A stretch of 60,248 bases of DNA. Source: Actinomycetes bacterium. Lineage in GTDB: Bacteria > Actinomycetota > JAHEXW01. The stretch is taken from NCBI GenBank assembly GCA_023251915.1, contig JAHEXW010000010.1:1-60248 (forward strand). Direction: 5' to 3'. This document shows positions 10,309-19,008 of this stretch, one piece after another. Every line of letters starts with the position of its first letter. Positions within the stretch are counted from its first letter, which is position 1. The position numbers were made by a program, and so were the translations under genes. The notes below the pieces were generated by a model. The model was not told where the DNA came from. It saw only the letters and a program-made list of their open reading frames with translations, and ran no database searches.

Positions 10309-11709
10309 TCAGGTACCGGGTGTCTTGTCGTTCCTTCGTTCCGCGATCATGCCACGCGCCGCTGCTATCTGCGATTTGAGCTGGTCAGGAGAAACGCCGC
10401 CCGCGCTGACGCGGCGCTCAACGCTGCGCTTTATCCTGATTACGTCAAGCACGTCCCGTTCAAATAGGGGCGAGAAGTCCTTGTATTCTTCCATGGTTAC
10501 ATCCGTCAAACGCTTGTTCTTCCGTACGCAGATCTTGACGATATTCCCCACGATCGTGTGAGCCGCGCTGAACGGCATCCCCTTGACGGCTAGATAGTCT
10601 GCCAGATCGGTTGCCGTGATGAAATCATCGTCGGCCGCCTTGCTCATGCGAACGGCATCGAAGGTCAGTGTCTGAACGACGCCCGTCATCACTCGCAGAC
10701 ATTTCTTCAGGGTGTCGGCGGCGTCAAACAAAGCTTCCTTGTCTTCCTGGAGATCCTTATTGTATGCGAGAGGGAGGCCTTTCATGACTGTCAGCATGGC
10801 CATTAGGTCGCCCGTGACACGTCCCGCCTTGCCGCGCACAAGCTCAGCCGCGTCCGGGTTCTTCTTTTGCGGCATGATGCTTGACCCCGTCGAAAACGAT
10901 TCCGACATTTTGGCAAACCCGAACTCGCGCGACGTCCACAAGATAAGTTCTTCGGCGAAACGACTCAGATGCGTCATGGTGATTGCCGCCGCCGCTAGAT
11001 ATTCGAGTACAAAATCCCTGTCCGCGACCCCGTCTAAGCTGTTTGCCGAGATCTTCGTAAAGCCGAGCTCTTTGGCCACCATATCGCGGTCAATCGGAAA
11101 AGTTGTGCCGGCCAGGGCGCCTGATCCCAGACTTAGGATGTCGGCGCGCGTGCGGCAAGAGACGAATCGCGCCGCGTCCCTGTCCAACATGAAGACGTAG
11201 GACATCAGGTGATGCCCCAAGGTTATTGGCTGCGCCTTCTGCAAATGTGTATAGCCGGGCATGATGGCTCCGCCGTCAGTCTCCGCCCTATCGGTCAGGG
11301 CAGCCATCAGCTCGGCTACCAGCTCGGTCACTTGATCAATATCGGTCATGACGTATAGTCGCAGATCGGTAACCGCCTGGTCGTTGCGGCTTCGCCCCGT
11401 GCGCAGCTTACCGGCCACCTCTCCGATTTTCTCTCCCAGGCCGCGTTCCACTGCCGTGTGAATGTCTTCGTCGCCGTGGGAGTAGACGAACTTGTCTTTT
11501 TCCATATCCGTTAGAACTTCTTTGAGTCCTTTGATGATGGCCTTGGCGTCGTCGGCAGTAATGATGCCGGTCTTGCCTAACATCATGGCGTGAGCCAGGC
11601 TGACCGCAATGTCCTCGCGATATAGGCGCCTGTCGAACGACAGCGAGGCGTTAAACTCCTCCATTATCTCGGCAGGTTCCGTTTCGAAACGTCCACCCCA
11701 AAGCTTCAT
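10309..11709 (-). CDS. argH: Argininosuccinate lyase
   Basis: Last arginine step: splits argininosuccinate into arginine and fumarate; 466 residues, fumarase/aspartase fold. The signature GSSIMPQKKNPD is intact, and TGRSRNDQ and HLQKAQP are visible. The start is ATG 11709, which overlaps the argG stop as ATGA and has AAGGAG just upstream (MKLWGGRFE). An in-frame ATG further upstream would run into argG and is not supported. It is followed after 5 bases by polX. The C-terminal DQLKSQIAAARG segment is ordinary for the family. Confidence 0.97.
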   Translation of the reverse strand: MKLWGGRFETEPAEIMEEFNASLSFDRRLYREDIAVSLAHAMMLGKTGIITADDAKAIIKGLKEVLTDMEKDKFVYSHGDEDIHTAVERGLGEKIGEVAGKLRTGRSRNDQAVTDLRLYVMTDIDQVTELVAELMAALTDRAETDGGAIMPGYTHLQKAQPITLGHHLMSYVFMLDRDAARFVSCRTRADILSLGSGALAGTTFPIDRDMVAKELGFTKISANSLDGVADRDFVLEYLAAAAITMTHLSRFAEELILWTSREFGFAKMSESFSTGSSIMPQKKNPDAAELVRGKAGRVTGDLMAMLTVMKGLPLAYNKDLQEDKEALFDAADTLKKCLRVMTGVVQTLTFDAVRMSKAADDDFITATDLADYLAVKGMPFSAAHTIVGNIVKICVRKNKRLTDVTMEEYKDFSPLFERDVLDVIRIKRSVERRVSAGGVSPDQLKSQIAAARGMIAERRNDKTPGT

Positions 11710-12905
11710 GATTGCTCCTTGTGGCGCTTGGCCCATTCGGTCAAAGGTAATCCCCATAGCTGAATGAAGCCGGCCGCCGCGTCATGGTCGAAGGCGTCCG
11801 CCTTGTCGTACGTCGCCAGCTCATATTGGTATAGAGACTCGGGCGAGCGGCGCCCCGCGACCGCCAGAGTTCCTTTGTGAAACCTCAACCTTACGTCGCC
11901 GTTTACGTTCGCTTGCACCGAGTCGAAGAACGCGTCCAAGGCGGTGCGCAACGGCGAAAACCACTGGCCGTTATAAACGAGTTCCGCGTACTTCTGCTCG
12001 GCCTGGCGTTTGTAACGCGCGACTTCACGCTCCAGGGTCAAATCCTCAAGAGCTCGGTGCGCTGTAATCAGCGCCAGCGCGGCCGGCGCTTCGTAAACTT
12101 CTCGCGATTTAATGCCGACAAGACGATTCTCAATCATGTCCAAACGGCCCACGCCATTGCGGCCGGCTATTTCATTTAGAGCTAATACCAAGTCGTGAAG
12201 CGGCAGAGCGCGGCCGTCCAGCGCTACGGGCAGGCCGCCGGCGAACGCTATTTCTGCATATGAGGGCTCCGCGGGAGCGCTGTCAACACTGGCTGTCATC
12301 ATATAAATGTCTTCGTTCGGTTCGTTCCACGGATCCTCAAGATTGCCGCCCTCTATGGCGCAGCCCCAGATGTTCGCATCAATGCTGTAGACTTTGGCTT
12401 TGTCTACCTTTATCTCAATGTTATGGTCGGCGGCGTAGTCGATCTCCTCTTCGCGGGACATCTTCCATTCTCGGATCGGCGCAACTATTTTCAGATCAGG
12501 CGCTAGTGTCTTAATGCCGACATCGAAGCGGACCTGGTCGTTTCCCTTCCCTGTGCAACCGTGCGCCACCGCCACCGCTTGACTGGCTGCCGCCTGCTCC
12601 ACTAGATGCTTGACGATCAAAGGGCGTCCCAACGCGGTAGCAAGTGGATATTTATCTTCATATAAGGCGTTTGCCTTGATGGCACGCGACAGATACTCGT
12701 CTACGAACTCGACCGCGGCATCGATACCGTATGCCTCAATAGCCCCGTTTCGGCGAGCTCGTTCTATCGCCTCAACCATATCTTCTCCGCCGCCCAACGA
12801 TACCGCGACCGCGATGACATCGAAACCATAATTCTCTTTTAGCCAGGTTATGGCCACTGACGTATCCAAACCACCGGAATAGGCAAGTACTATCTTTTCA
12901 GCCAT
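11706..12905 (-). CDS. argG: Argininosuccinate synthase
   Basis: ATP-dependent joining of citrulline and aspartate; about 399 residues. The ATP-pyrophosphatase loop AYSGGLDTS is at the N-terminus, with the GCTGKGNDQVRF segment following. Two ATGs compete: 12911, overlapping the argR stop as ATGA, and 12905, six bases after GGAAGG. The second has better ribosome-site spacing and was chosen (MAEKIVLAYSGG). The 3' end overlaps argH by 4 bases. It is in the argCJBDFRGH operon with argR directly upstream. Confidence 0.96.
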   Translation of the reverse strand: MAEKIVLAYSGGLDTSVAITWLKENYGFDVIAVAVSLGGGEDMVEAIERARRNGAIEAYGIDAAVEFVDEYLSRAIKANALYEDKYPLATALGRPLIVKHLVEQAAASQAVAVAHGCTGKGNDQVRFDVGIKTLAPDLKIVAPIREWKMSREEEIDYAADHNIEIKVDKAKVYSIDANIWGCAIEGGNLEDPWNEPNEDIYMMTASVDSAPAEPSYAEIAFAGGLPVALDGRALPLHDLVLALNEIAGRNGVGRLDMIENRLVGIKSREVYEAPAALALITAHRALEDLTLEREVARYKRQAEQKYAELVYNGQWFSPLRTALDAFFDSVQANVNGDVRLRFHKGTLAVAGRRSPESLYQYELATYDKADAFDHDAAAGFIQLWGLPLTEWAKRHKEQS

Positions 12906-12907
12906 CT

Positions 12908-13357
12908 TCATCCTTCCTTCTGCAAACCTTCTATAAGTCCTCGGGCGGCCGTCTCGTCGGCCGCCACCACCAGTATAGTATCATCGCCCGCAACGGTTCC
13001 TAAGAGCCCCGGATCGGCCAGAGAGTCGATTGCTCCCGCGACGCCTTGAGCGTATCCGGGCATAGTTTTGAGTACGGCGAGGTTGCCGGCTTGACGTGCG
13101 TTTATGACAAATGCGTCAGCCATCTTAGCTAACACCGGCCAGCCTCCCGCCGCGGCCGGCTGCGGTGAGTATCGTAACTTGCCGTTCGCGTCGCGCGTTT
13201 TCCCAATGCCCATTTCCGTGAGATCGCGTGACAGCGTTGCTTGCGTAACGAGGAATCCGCGTCCCTCCATTTCTGCGACCAATTTTTCCTGAGTTTCGAC
13301 CGCGCCAGTATCTATGACAATGCGCAAGGCGTGCTGCCGAGCCGCTTTACCTTTCAT
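12908..13357 (-). CDS. argR: Arginine repressor ArgR/AhrC
   Basis: Hexameric arginine-sensing transcription factor, 149 residues. An N-terminal winged helix (about 1-70, with QATLSRDLTEMG as recognition region) is followed by the C-terminal oligomerisation domain carrying GTVAGDDTILV, whose paired Asp residues contact arginine in the family. It overlaps argF upstream and argG downstream by four bases each (ATGA), so it is translationally coupled inside the operon it should control. The 50-base leader and promoter upstream of argC do not show a clear 18-bp ARG box, so the operator was not located. Confidence 0.94.
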   Translation of the reverse strand: MKGKAARQHALRIVIDTGAVETQEKLVAEMEGRGFLVTQATLSRDLTEMGIGKTRDANGKLRYSPQPAAAGGWPVLAKMADAFVINARQAGNLAVLKTMPGYAQGVAGAIDSLADPGLLGTVAGDDTILVVAADETAARGLIEGLQKEG

Positions 13358-14292
13358 CGTCCGCCTCGCTGTTCCATCAGCGTCACCATAAGCGCTTTTT
13401 GGGCGTGCAGACGATTCTCCGCCTGGTCGAAAATCACCGAGTTTGGTCCGTCAAGGACGGCGCCAGTGATTTCTTCCCCACGATGGGCTGGCAAACAGTG
13501 CATCACGAGGGCATCCGCCTTAGCGGTCGCGAGTATGGCCTCGTCGATGCGATAAGGGGACAGGGCCGTCAAGCGAGCGTCTTTCTCGGCTTCTTGGCCC
13601 ATGCTGACCCAAACGTCAGTGTACAGCGCATCCGCCTTGTCAGCCGCCGCGCTCGCGTCCTCCGTGACCGCAATCTCAGCGCCGCTTTCCTCCGCCAGCC
13701 GGTTCGCAATCGCGATGACTTTGGGGTCTGGTTGATAACCGTCAGGACATGCGACCGTCATGTTCATCCCGGCCGTGGCCGCAGCGATAAGCAGCGAATG
13801 GCAGACATTATTGCCGTCTCCGAAATAAGCCAGCTTTAAGCCCGCTAAACCGCCGCGGCGTTCCCGGATCGTCAGCATGTCGGCGAGGGCCTGGCACGGA
13901 TGGTATAGATCGCTGAGCGCGTTAACGACAGGCACGGCCGCCGCTTGCGCCAGTGCTTCCAGTTTGTCTTGAGCAAACGTCCTGATAACGATCGCGTCGC
14001 AATAACGCGCCAGCACACGGCCGGTGTCCTCGATGGTTTCGCCCCGGCCCAACTGCATGTCGCGGCCGCTTAATACAACAGGATGAGCCCCCATCTGAGC
14101 CAGACCGACCTCGAACGACACGCGCGTGCGGGTCGACGGTTTCTCAAATATCACAGCGATACTCATATTTTTGAGTGGCTGTGTCTCGACACCCTTCTTC
14201 TGTTCTTCTTTAAGCTGCAGGCTTAGCGCCAACAGTTCATCGAGGTCAAGCGCGTCCGCCTCCAGCCCGGTTACGAAATCCTTGCCTTTCAT
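13354..14292 (-). CDS. argF: Ornithine carbamoyltransferase
   Basis: Makes citrulline from ornithine and carbamoyl phosphate; 312 residues. The carbamoyl-phosphate loop is FEKPSTRTRVSFE, the HPCQALAD motif is in the middle, and the ornithine-binding HCLPAHRGEEI is near the C-terminus. All are intact, so an anabolic trimeric enzyme is expected. The ATG at 14292 overlaps the argD stop (ATGA), and the 3' end overlaps argR likewise. Confidence 0.97.
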   Translation of the reverse strand: MKGKDFVTGLEADALDLDELLALSLQLKEEQKKGVETQPLKNMSIAVIFEKPSTRTRVSFEVGLAQMGAHPVVLSGRDMQLGRGETIEDTGRVLARYCDAIVIRTFAQDKLEALAQAAAVPVVNALSDLYHPCQALADMLTIRERRGGLAGLKLAYFGDGNNVCHSLLIAAATAGMNMTVACPDGYQPDPKVIAIANRLAEESGAEIAVTEDASAAADKADALYTDVWVSMGQEAEKDARLTALSPYRIDEAILATAKADALVMHCLPAHRGEEITGAVLDGPNSVIFDQAENRLHAQKALMVTLMEQRGGR

Positions 14293-15476
14293 AATTCCTC
14301 CAAGACCTTCTCGAGAACGGTTGCCACCCGGTCGATATCGGCGGCACCAACTATTAACGGCGGCAGGAAACGCAGCGTGGTTTCGGATGTTCTGTTTATG
14401 ACCACACCGGCCTTAAGACACTCATCGACCACAATTGCGGCCACAGGTTCTTTAAGCTCGGCCGCCATCATCAACCCCATTCCTCTTATGCCGCCGATCC
14501 GGCCCGTAGCGTCCCGGATCTCGACCAGCTTCTCTTGCAAATACGCGCCCATGTCTTCGGCGTTCTGACATAAGTCGGCCTGCTTGATATAGTCCAAGGC
14601 CGCTAAGCCGGCGGCGGCGGTCAACAGTGATCCGCCAAATGTGGAACCGTGATCCCCGGGGCGCAGCAGGCCGCGTGCGCGCTCTCCAGCGATGGCGGCG
14701 CCGATCGGCAGACCTCCGCCCAGCGCTTTGGCGACTGTCATGATGTCAGGCGTCACACCGAAATGCTGCCACGCAAACATTTTCCCGGTCCGGGCTAAAC
14801 CAGTCTGCACTTCGTCAACGATTAACAGCATGCCGTGCGTATCGCACAGCTCGCGGGCGCGGGTCATATAGTCCGGTGAAGCAACGTGAACGCCGCCCTC
14901 ACCCTGTATAACCTCAAGCATTATCGCGCATGCGCCTTTGCTGGCCGCACGGTCTAAAGCGTTTACGTCATTGAACGGCACGTGGACAAACCCTTGAGGC
15001 ATGGGCGCAAACGGTTTCTGCTTCTCGGGCTGGCCAGTTGCCGCCAGCGTCGCGAGCGTTCGGCCGTGAAAAGAGCGCGAGGCAGTTATGATGGTGCCGT
15101 CTCGTCCGTTGTCGTTGGCAAATCTGCGAGCCATCTTTATTGCCGCCTCGTTTGCCTCGGCTCCGCTGTTGGCAAAGAACACCTCTCCTTTGAAGCTCAG
15201 CTCGACCAGTTGTTTGGCCAGCTGAGCCGGCTGTTCGGCATAGAAGAGGTTGCTTACGTGCACCAACTGCTTCGCCTGGGCGCATACCGCCTCGGCAATC
15301 GCCGGGTTGGCGTGCCCTATTGCGGCTACGCCCAAACCCCCGACAAAATCGACATATTTCTTGCCGTCGGCGTCCCAGAGATTCACGCCCGCGCCCCGCA
15401 CGAAGACTACCGGCAGGCGCGCATAGGTGTTCATTACGTATTGCTTGTCGAGATCGATTATCTGTTGTGCGTTCAT
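14289..15476 (-). CDS. argD: Acetylornithine aminotransferase
   Basis: PLP-dependent class III aminotransferase acting on N-acetylglutamate semialdehyde; 395 residues. Recognisable blocks are [53 protein letters not shown] and [14 protein letters not shown] with the PLP lysine. The ATG at 15476 has GGAAGGGA four bases upstream. A 149-base spacer with repeat-like structure separates it from argB, the longest gap but one in this otherwise overlapping operon. Confidence 0.96.
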   Translation of the reverse strand: MNAQQIIDLDKQYVMNTYARLPVVFVRGAGVNLWDADGKKYVDFVGGLGVAAIGHANPAIAEAVCAQAKQLVHVSNLFYAEQPAQLAKQLVELSFKGEVFFANSGAEANEAAIKMARRFANDNGRDGTIITASRSFHGRTLATLAATGQPEKQKPFAPMPQGFVHVPFNDVNALDRAASKGACAIMLEVIQGEGGVHVASPDYMTRARELCDTHGMLLIVDEVQTGLARTGKMFAWQHFGVTPDIMTVAKALGGGLPIGAAIAGERARGLLRPGDHGSTFGGSLLTAAAGLAALDYIKQADLCQNAEDMGAYLQEKLVEIRDATGRIGGIRGMGLMMAAELKEPVAAIVVDECLKAGVVINRTSETTLRFLPPLIVGAADIDRVATVLEKVLEEL

Positions 15477-15625
15477 TGTGTCCCTTCCGTTCTTGCCCTT
15501 CTTGCACGAGATTTGCCGGTAAAGAAAGCTTCGTGTTCGTTCCTTCGATGCTTAGCATCTCAGGATGACTGTTTTGGCTAGTCTTTACTCGCGGCTCACG
15601 CCTCGCGCGTCGTGGCTAACAAGTT
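15477..15625 (-). repeat. Repeat-like spacer between argB and argD
   Basis: 149 bases with no gene. It contains the small palindrome GATGCTTAGCATC (15547-15559), flanked by CCTTC and CTCAGGATGAC. This layout resembles dispersed GTCATCCTGAG...GAAGG palindromic elements known from many environmental genomes. A GC-rich stretch rich in CGCG (about 15595-15615) follows. The argD ribosome-binding site lies at its right-transcribed end. Confidence 0.5.
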
Positions 15626-16477
15626 CTATGTGATCATCGTTCCGATGCCCTGCTCGGTGAATACCTCCAACAAGAGGGCGTGCTTTGTGGTCCCGTCTAG
15701 AATGTGTGCGCGATTAACGCCCTCATCGAGCGCTTTTAAGCACCCGGCGAGCTTCGGCAGCATCCCCTCTTCGACCTGTTTCTCTTCGACCATCGCTCGG
15801 CACTCGACGGCAGACAATTCACTTATCAAAGAGCTTTTGTCGTTAAAGTCTTGATATAGACCGGCAACGTCCGTAAGAAATATGATCTTGTCGGCCCCGA
15901 TTGCCGCCGCTATTTCTCCGGCAGCCAGATCGGCATTAATGTTATATGTTTTTCCGTCCTCACCAACAGCCACGGTGGCGATTATGGGAATCAACCCTCC
16001 GTTGATGATATCTATCAGGTGTTTTGGCATGACGCGAGAGACCTCACCGACAAACCCCAGATCGACGTCGCTTACCTGTTTTCGGGCGCGAATCAAGCCT
16101 TCGTCGCCTATAACGCCCTGCGCTAATTGCCCGTGACTATTGACCAGTCCGACTAATTCCTTATTGATTCTTTCCGCCAGAACTGTTTTGACGATCTTCA
16201 TGGTCGCCTGGTCGGTTATTCTTAATCCGTTAACGAATTTGACCTCGATGTCAGCTTCTTTCATCGCGGCGCTTATTGCCGGCCCGCCGCCGTGGACGAT
16301 CACCGGGTTCATTCCGACATACTTCATTAGAACAACATCGGAGGCTATCGAGGCTTTTAGTTCCTCATTAACCATCGCGTTGCCGCCGTATTTGATTACA
16401 ACCGTCTTGCCGAAGTGTTCTTTTATATAAGGGAGCGCTTCCATGAGAACCGAGGCCTTATACATAGCGTCTTTCAA
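15626..16477 (-). CDS. argB: N-acetylglutamate kinase
   Basis: Phosphorylates N-acetylglutamate; amino-acid-kinase fold, 283 residues. KYGGNAM (about 29-35) and VHGGGPAIS are the ATP and substrate loops. The amphipathic N-terminal helix (YKASVLMEALPYIKEH) is the element that mediates arginine feedback inhibition in hexameric members, so this form is probably arginine-sensitive. The best start is TTG at 16477, with GAGGTGA a few bases upstream; ATG at 16465 is an alternative without a site. It is flanked by two structured spacers (135 and 149 bases) in the arg operon. Confidence 0.95.
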   Translation of the reverse strand: MKDAMYKASVLMEALPYIKEHFGKTVVIKYGGNAMVNEELKASIASDVVLMKYVGMNPVIVHGGGPAISAAMKEADIEVKFVNGLRITDQATMKIVKTVLAERINKELVGLVNSHGQLAQGVIGDEGLIRARKQVSDVDLGFVGEVSRVMPKHLIDIINGGLIPIIATVAVGEDGKTYNINADLAAGEIAAAIGADKIIFLTDVAGLYQDFNDKSSLISELSAVECRAMVEEKQVEEGMLPKLAGCLKALDEGVNRAHILDGTTKHALLLEVFTEQGIGTMIT

Positions 16478-16612
16478 TTCTTCACCTCTGCTTGCGCAAG
16501 ATTACAATGATTTCAAGGAGTACAAGGATGACCTGGCCGAAAAACCGATCTCTTGTCTTTGTGTCTGGTTTTCCCCTATGTCATCTTGGTGTTCTTTGTG
16601 TTCTTTGTACTC
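16478..16612 (-). repeat. Structured spacer between argJ and argB
   Basis: 135 bases without a gene. Inverted segments include GGAGTACAAG near 16518-16527 against CTTTGTACTC near 16602-16611, GGATGAC (16527-16533) against GTCATCT (16580-16586), and AAAACC (16540-16545) against GGTTTT (16567-16572). Together they can fold as a long imperfect hairpin. It also carries the tandem GTTCTTTGT motif (about 16591-16608). This looks like a degenerate palindromic element. The argB ribosome site is at its end. Confidence 0.45.
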
Positions 16613-17818
16613 TTACGTCCTGTAGTGTGCGTTGAACTTTACATAACCTACCGACAGGTCCGTTGTCAGAACGGACGCTGCGGCCGAGCCCTGCTTCAAG
16701 TCAACCACTATCTGGATATCGCGCTCTTTCATTGTCTTGTCTAGTGCCGCCTGATCTTCGATGGCGGCGCCGCCGTCTCGCATGATCCTCAGGCCGTTGA
16801 TGGCGATGTCTATTCTTTGCGGATCGAAGTCGGCGTCCGCTGCACCGGCCGCGGCGGCAATCCTGCCCCAGTTGGCGTCGGTGCCAAACAAAGCGCACTT
16901 TACCAGCAAAGATTCCGCGACCTTCATAGCGACTTTCTTCGCGGTTGCGTAACAGTCGGCACCAGTTACGCTAACACGAACAAATTTGGTTGCCTCTTCT
17001 CCGTCTCGCACCATCTTTTCGGCCAAGTCGGCCATGACCGCGGCTAAGCCAGCCTGAAAAGTCTCCGCCGCTTTGGTCTGGCGCAAGATATGCGTGTTGC
17101 CCGCGGCTCCGTTTGCCAGAACGAACACCGTGTCATTCGTGCTCATGTCCCCGTCTATTGTTACGCAGTTGAACGAGGTCTCAACTGCCGCCCGTGTCGC
17201 TTCCTCTAAGGCGTGACGGCAGATGTCCGCGTCCGTTGTAACCGCCGCTATCATCGTCGCCATGTTAGGCGCGATCATACCGACTCCTTTCGCCATCCCG
17301 CCGATGCGTACTGTCCGGCGCCCAATCACTACTTCAACAGCACTTTCCTTGATGACTGTATCTGTCGTCATTATGGCTGCTGCAGCCGCCCTGTTTCCGC
17401 CGCGGCTAAGCGATTGTCCAGCCGTTTCAATCCCGGTAAGAATCTTGTCTAAGGGAAGGTAGGCCCCGATTACGCCTGTGCTGGCGACCAGGAAGCTCTC
17501 GTCCGCCTTACCGCAGGCCTTCGCCGCGGCAGCACACATCGCCTCAGCGTCATCGATCCCTTGGGTCCCGGTACAGGCGTTGGCATTACCGCTGCTGATA
17601 ACTACGCCTCCGATCCGCCCGCCGCTCCGGCTTATTGATACGATAACTGGCGCCGCTTTGACCGTATTCGTTGTGAACATTGCATACGCTTTCGCGGCTG
17701 GTTCGCTCGCGACCAAGGCGACGTCCAGCGCGCCGCTCTTCTTGACACCGCATGCCGCGCCCGCCGCCGTAAATCCCATTGCGGCGGTAACGCCGCCTTC
17801 TATCTGCTTAATGTCCAT
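16613..17818 (-). CDS. argJ: Bifunctional ornithine acetyltransferase / N-acetylglutamate synthase
   Basis: Recycles the acetyl group from N-acetylornithine to glutamate, and in bifunctional forms also uses acetyl-CoA; 401 residues. The self-cleavage site is in KGVGMIAPNMATM, giving a new N-terminal nucleophile at Thr188. ATGVIGAYLP-like and FNCVTIDGDMSTNDT blocks are present. The start ATG at 17818 has GAGG seven bases upstream; an ATG six bases earlier has no room for the site. With no separate argA or argE in the operon, the cyclic pathway is implied. Confidence 0.95.
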   Translation of the reverse strand: MDIKQIEGGVTAAMGFTAAGAACGVKKSGALDVALVASEPAAKAYAMFTTNTVKAAPVIVSISRSGGRIGGVVISSGNANACTGTQGIDDAEAMCAAAAKACGKADESFLVASTGVIGAYLPLDKILTGIETAGQSLSRGGNRAAAAAIMTTDTVIKESAVEVVIGRRTVRIGGMAKGVGMIAPNMATMIAAVTTDADICRHALEEATRAAVETSFNCVTIDGDMSTNDTVFVLANGAAGNTHILRQTKAAETFQAGLAAVMADLAEKMVRDGEEATKFVRVSVTGADCYATAKKVAMKVAESLLVKCALFGTDANWGRIAAAAGAADADFDPQRIDIAINGLRIMRDGGAAIEDQAALDKTMKERDIQIVVDLKQGSAAASVLTTDLSVGYVKFNAHYRT

Positions 17819-17866
17819 TCTCATACCTCAATATCGAAGATTATGGGGATTATCGAGATCATTAGG

Positions 17867-18907
17867 TTACGGCCAGATCGCGGCTTGCTCGAGGCCTGTC
17901 TCTTCCGGCAGGCCGAACATGATGTTCATGTTTTGCACGGCTTGCCCGGAGGCGCCTTTGACTAAATTATCAATCGCGGACGCGATCACCAAGCGCCCCG
18001 CCCGCTCGTCAACGGCCAAACCTATGTGACAGAAGTTCGAGCCGCGCACCGCCTTCAGTTCCGGGAGACCTCCCGCGGGCAAAACATTAACGAAAGGCTG
18101 TTCCGCATAGCGGGATTTATAGGCGTCCAATATCTCTTCCAGGGCCACCGGCCTGGTTAGCGTCGCGTAAACGGTAGTATAGATCCCGCGTGAAAATGAC
18201 CCGAGGTGCGGCGTAAATGATATTGTCACGGGCGTTTCCGCCGCCGCGCTTAAGTATCGTTCGATTTCCGGAATATGCTGGTGGGTACCACCGGCTTTGT
18301 AAGCGGTCACGCTTTCTGAGCGGCCGCAGAAATGTGTCGTATTGTTCGCCGCGCGCCCCGCGCCGCTGACGCCGCTTATGCTGTCGACGACGATTCCCTC
18401 CGGCATCAACAGGTTGCTCTCGAGACCGGGCAGCAACGCCAGCAATGCTGAGGTTGGATAACAACCCGGGTTGCTTACTAGATCAGCGTTGCCTATCTCG
18501 GCCTTGTTTAGCTCCGGCAAGCCATAAACCGCGGAACCTAACAGCTCGGGTCGCGAGTGGGGCATCTTATACCATTCCGAATAAGCGGCGGCCGATTCCA
18601 AGCGGAAATCGCCTGACAAGTCAATTACTCTTTGATGCTTATCCGCCAGGTCACCAACGATTGTCATCGACTGTCCGTGCGGCAAGGCGGTAAAGACGAC
18701 GTCAGCTGCCATTTTTGCCACCTGGTCAAGACGGACGAATTCCACGTCCGGCGTCCCGGCCAGGTGAGGATACAAAACGGACGCTGCTTGCCCGGCGTAA
18801 GTTTCGCTGGTTGCGGCGATAACGATTGCGTCTGGGTGCCCGGCCAACAAACGCAGCAACTCCGCACCGGTATAGCCGGAAGCCCCAACGATAATCGTCT
18901 TTATCAC
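17867..18907 (-). CDS. argC: N-acetyl-gamma-glutamyl-phosphate reductase
   Basis: NADPH-dependent reduction of acetylglutamyl phosphate; 346 residues. GASGYTGAELLRLL is the nucleotide-binding loop, and SNPGCYPTSALLALLP carries the catalytic Cys. The frame is open upstream to 18955, but the GTG at 18907 (VIKTIIVGASGYTG) has GGGGTGA about seven bases ahead and fits the family N-terminus. It is the first gene of the arg operon, about 50 bases after a strong promoter. Confidence 0.95.
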   Translation of the reverse strand: MIKTIIVGASGYTGAELLRLLAGHPDAIVIAATSETYAGQAASVLYPHLAGTPDVEFVRLDQVAKMAADVVFTALPHGQSMTIVGDLADKHQRVIDLSGDFRLESAAAYSEWYKMPHSRPELLGSAVYGLPELNKAEIGNADLVSNPGCYPTSALLALLPGLESNLLMPEGIVVDSISGVSGAGRAANNTTHFCGRSESVTAYKAGGTHQHIPEIERYLSAAAETPVTISFTPHLGSFSRGIYTTVYATLTRPVALEEILDAYKSRYAEQPFVNVLPAGGLPELKAVRGSNFCHIGLAVDERAGRLVIASAIDNLVKGASGQAVQNMNIMFGLPEETGLEQAAIWP

Positions 18908-18963
18908 GTGCTCATCACCCCATACTTTCCTATCTGTACACCTTAATAGAAACAATAGTGTAT

Positions 18964-18992
18964 ATTATACGGTTCTAGGGATAAGTATGCAA
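18964..18992 (-). promoter_or_regulatory. Promoter of the argC operon
   Basis: Minus-strand -35 TTGCAT (18987-18992), 17-base spacer and -10 TATAAT (18964-18969), nearly consensus. Predicted start is near 18957, giving a leader of about 50 bases before the argC GTG. The spacer includes CTTATCCCTAG. TACAC and GTGTA (5 bp) flank the first transcribed bases. No clear ARG box is recognisable. It should drive the leftward operon through the NIF3 gene at 5346. Confidence 0.8.
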
Positions 18993-19008
18993 GCGGGTTT
19001 CTTGTTGG

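Noticed and set aside
18908-19000. ArgR operator upstream of argC
   Set aside because: Segments such as TTGCATACTTAT and the TACAC/GTGTA dyad only vaguely resemble ARG boxes; the match is too weak to annotate.
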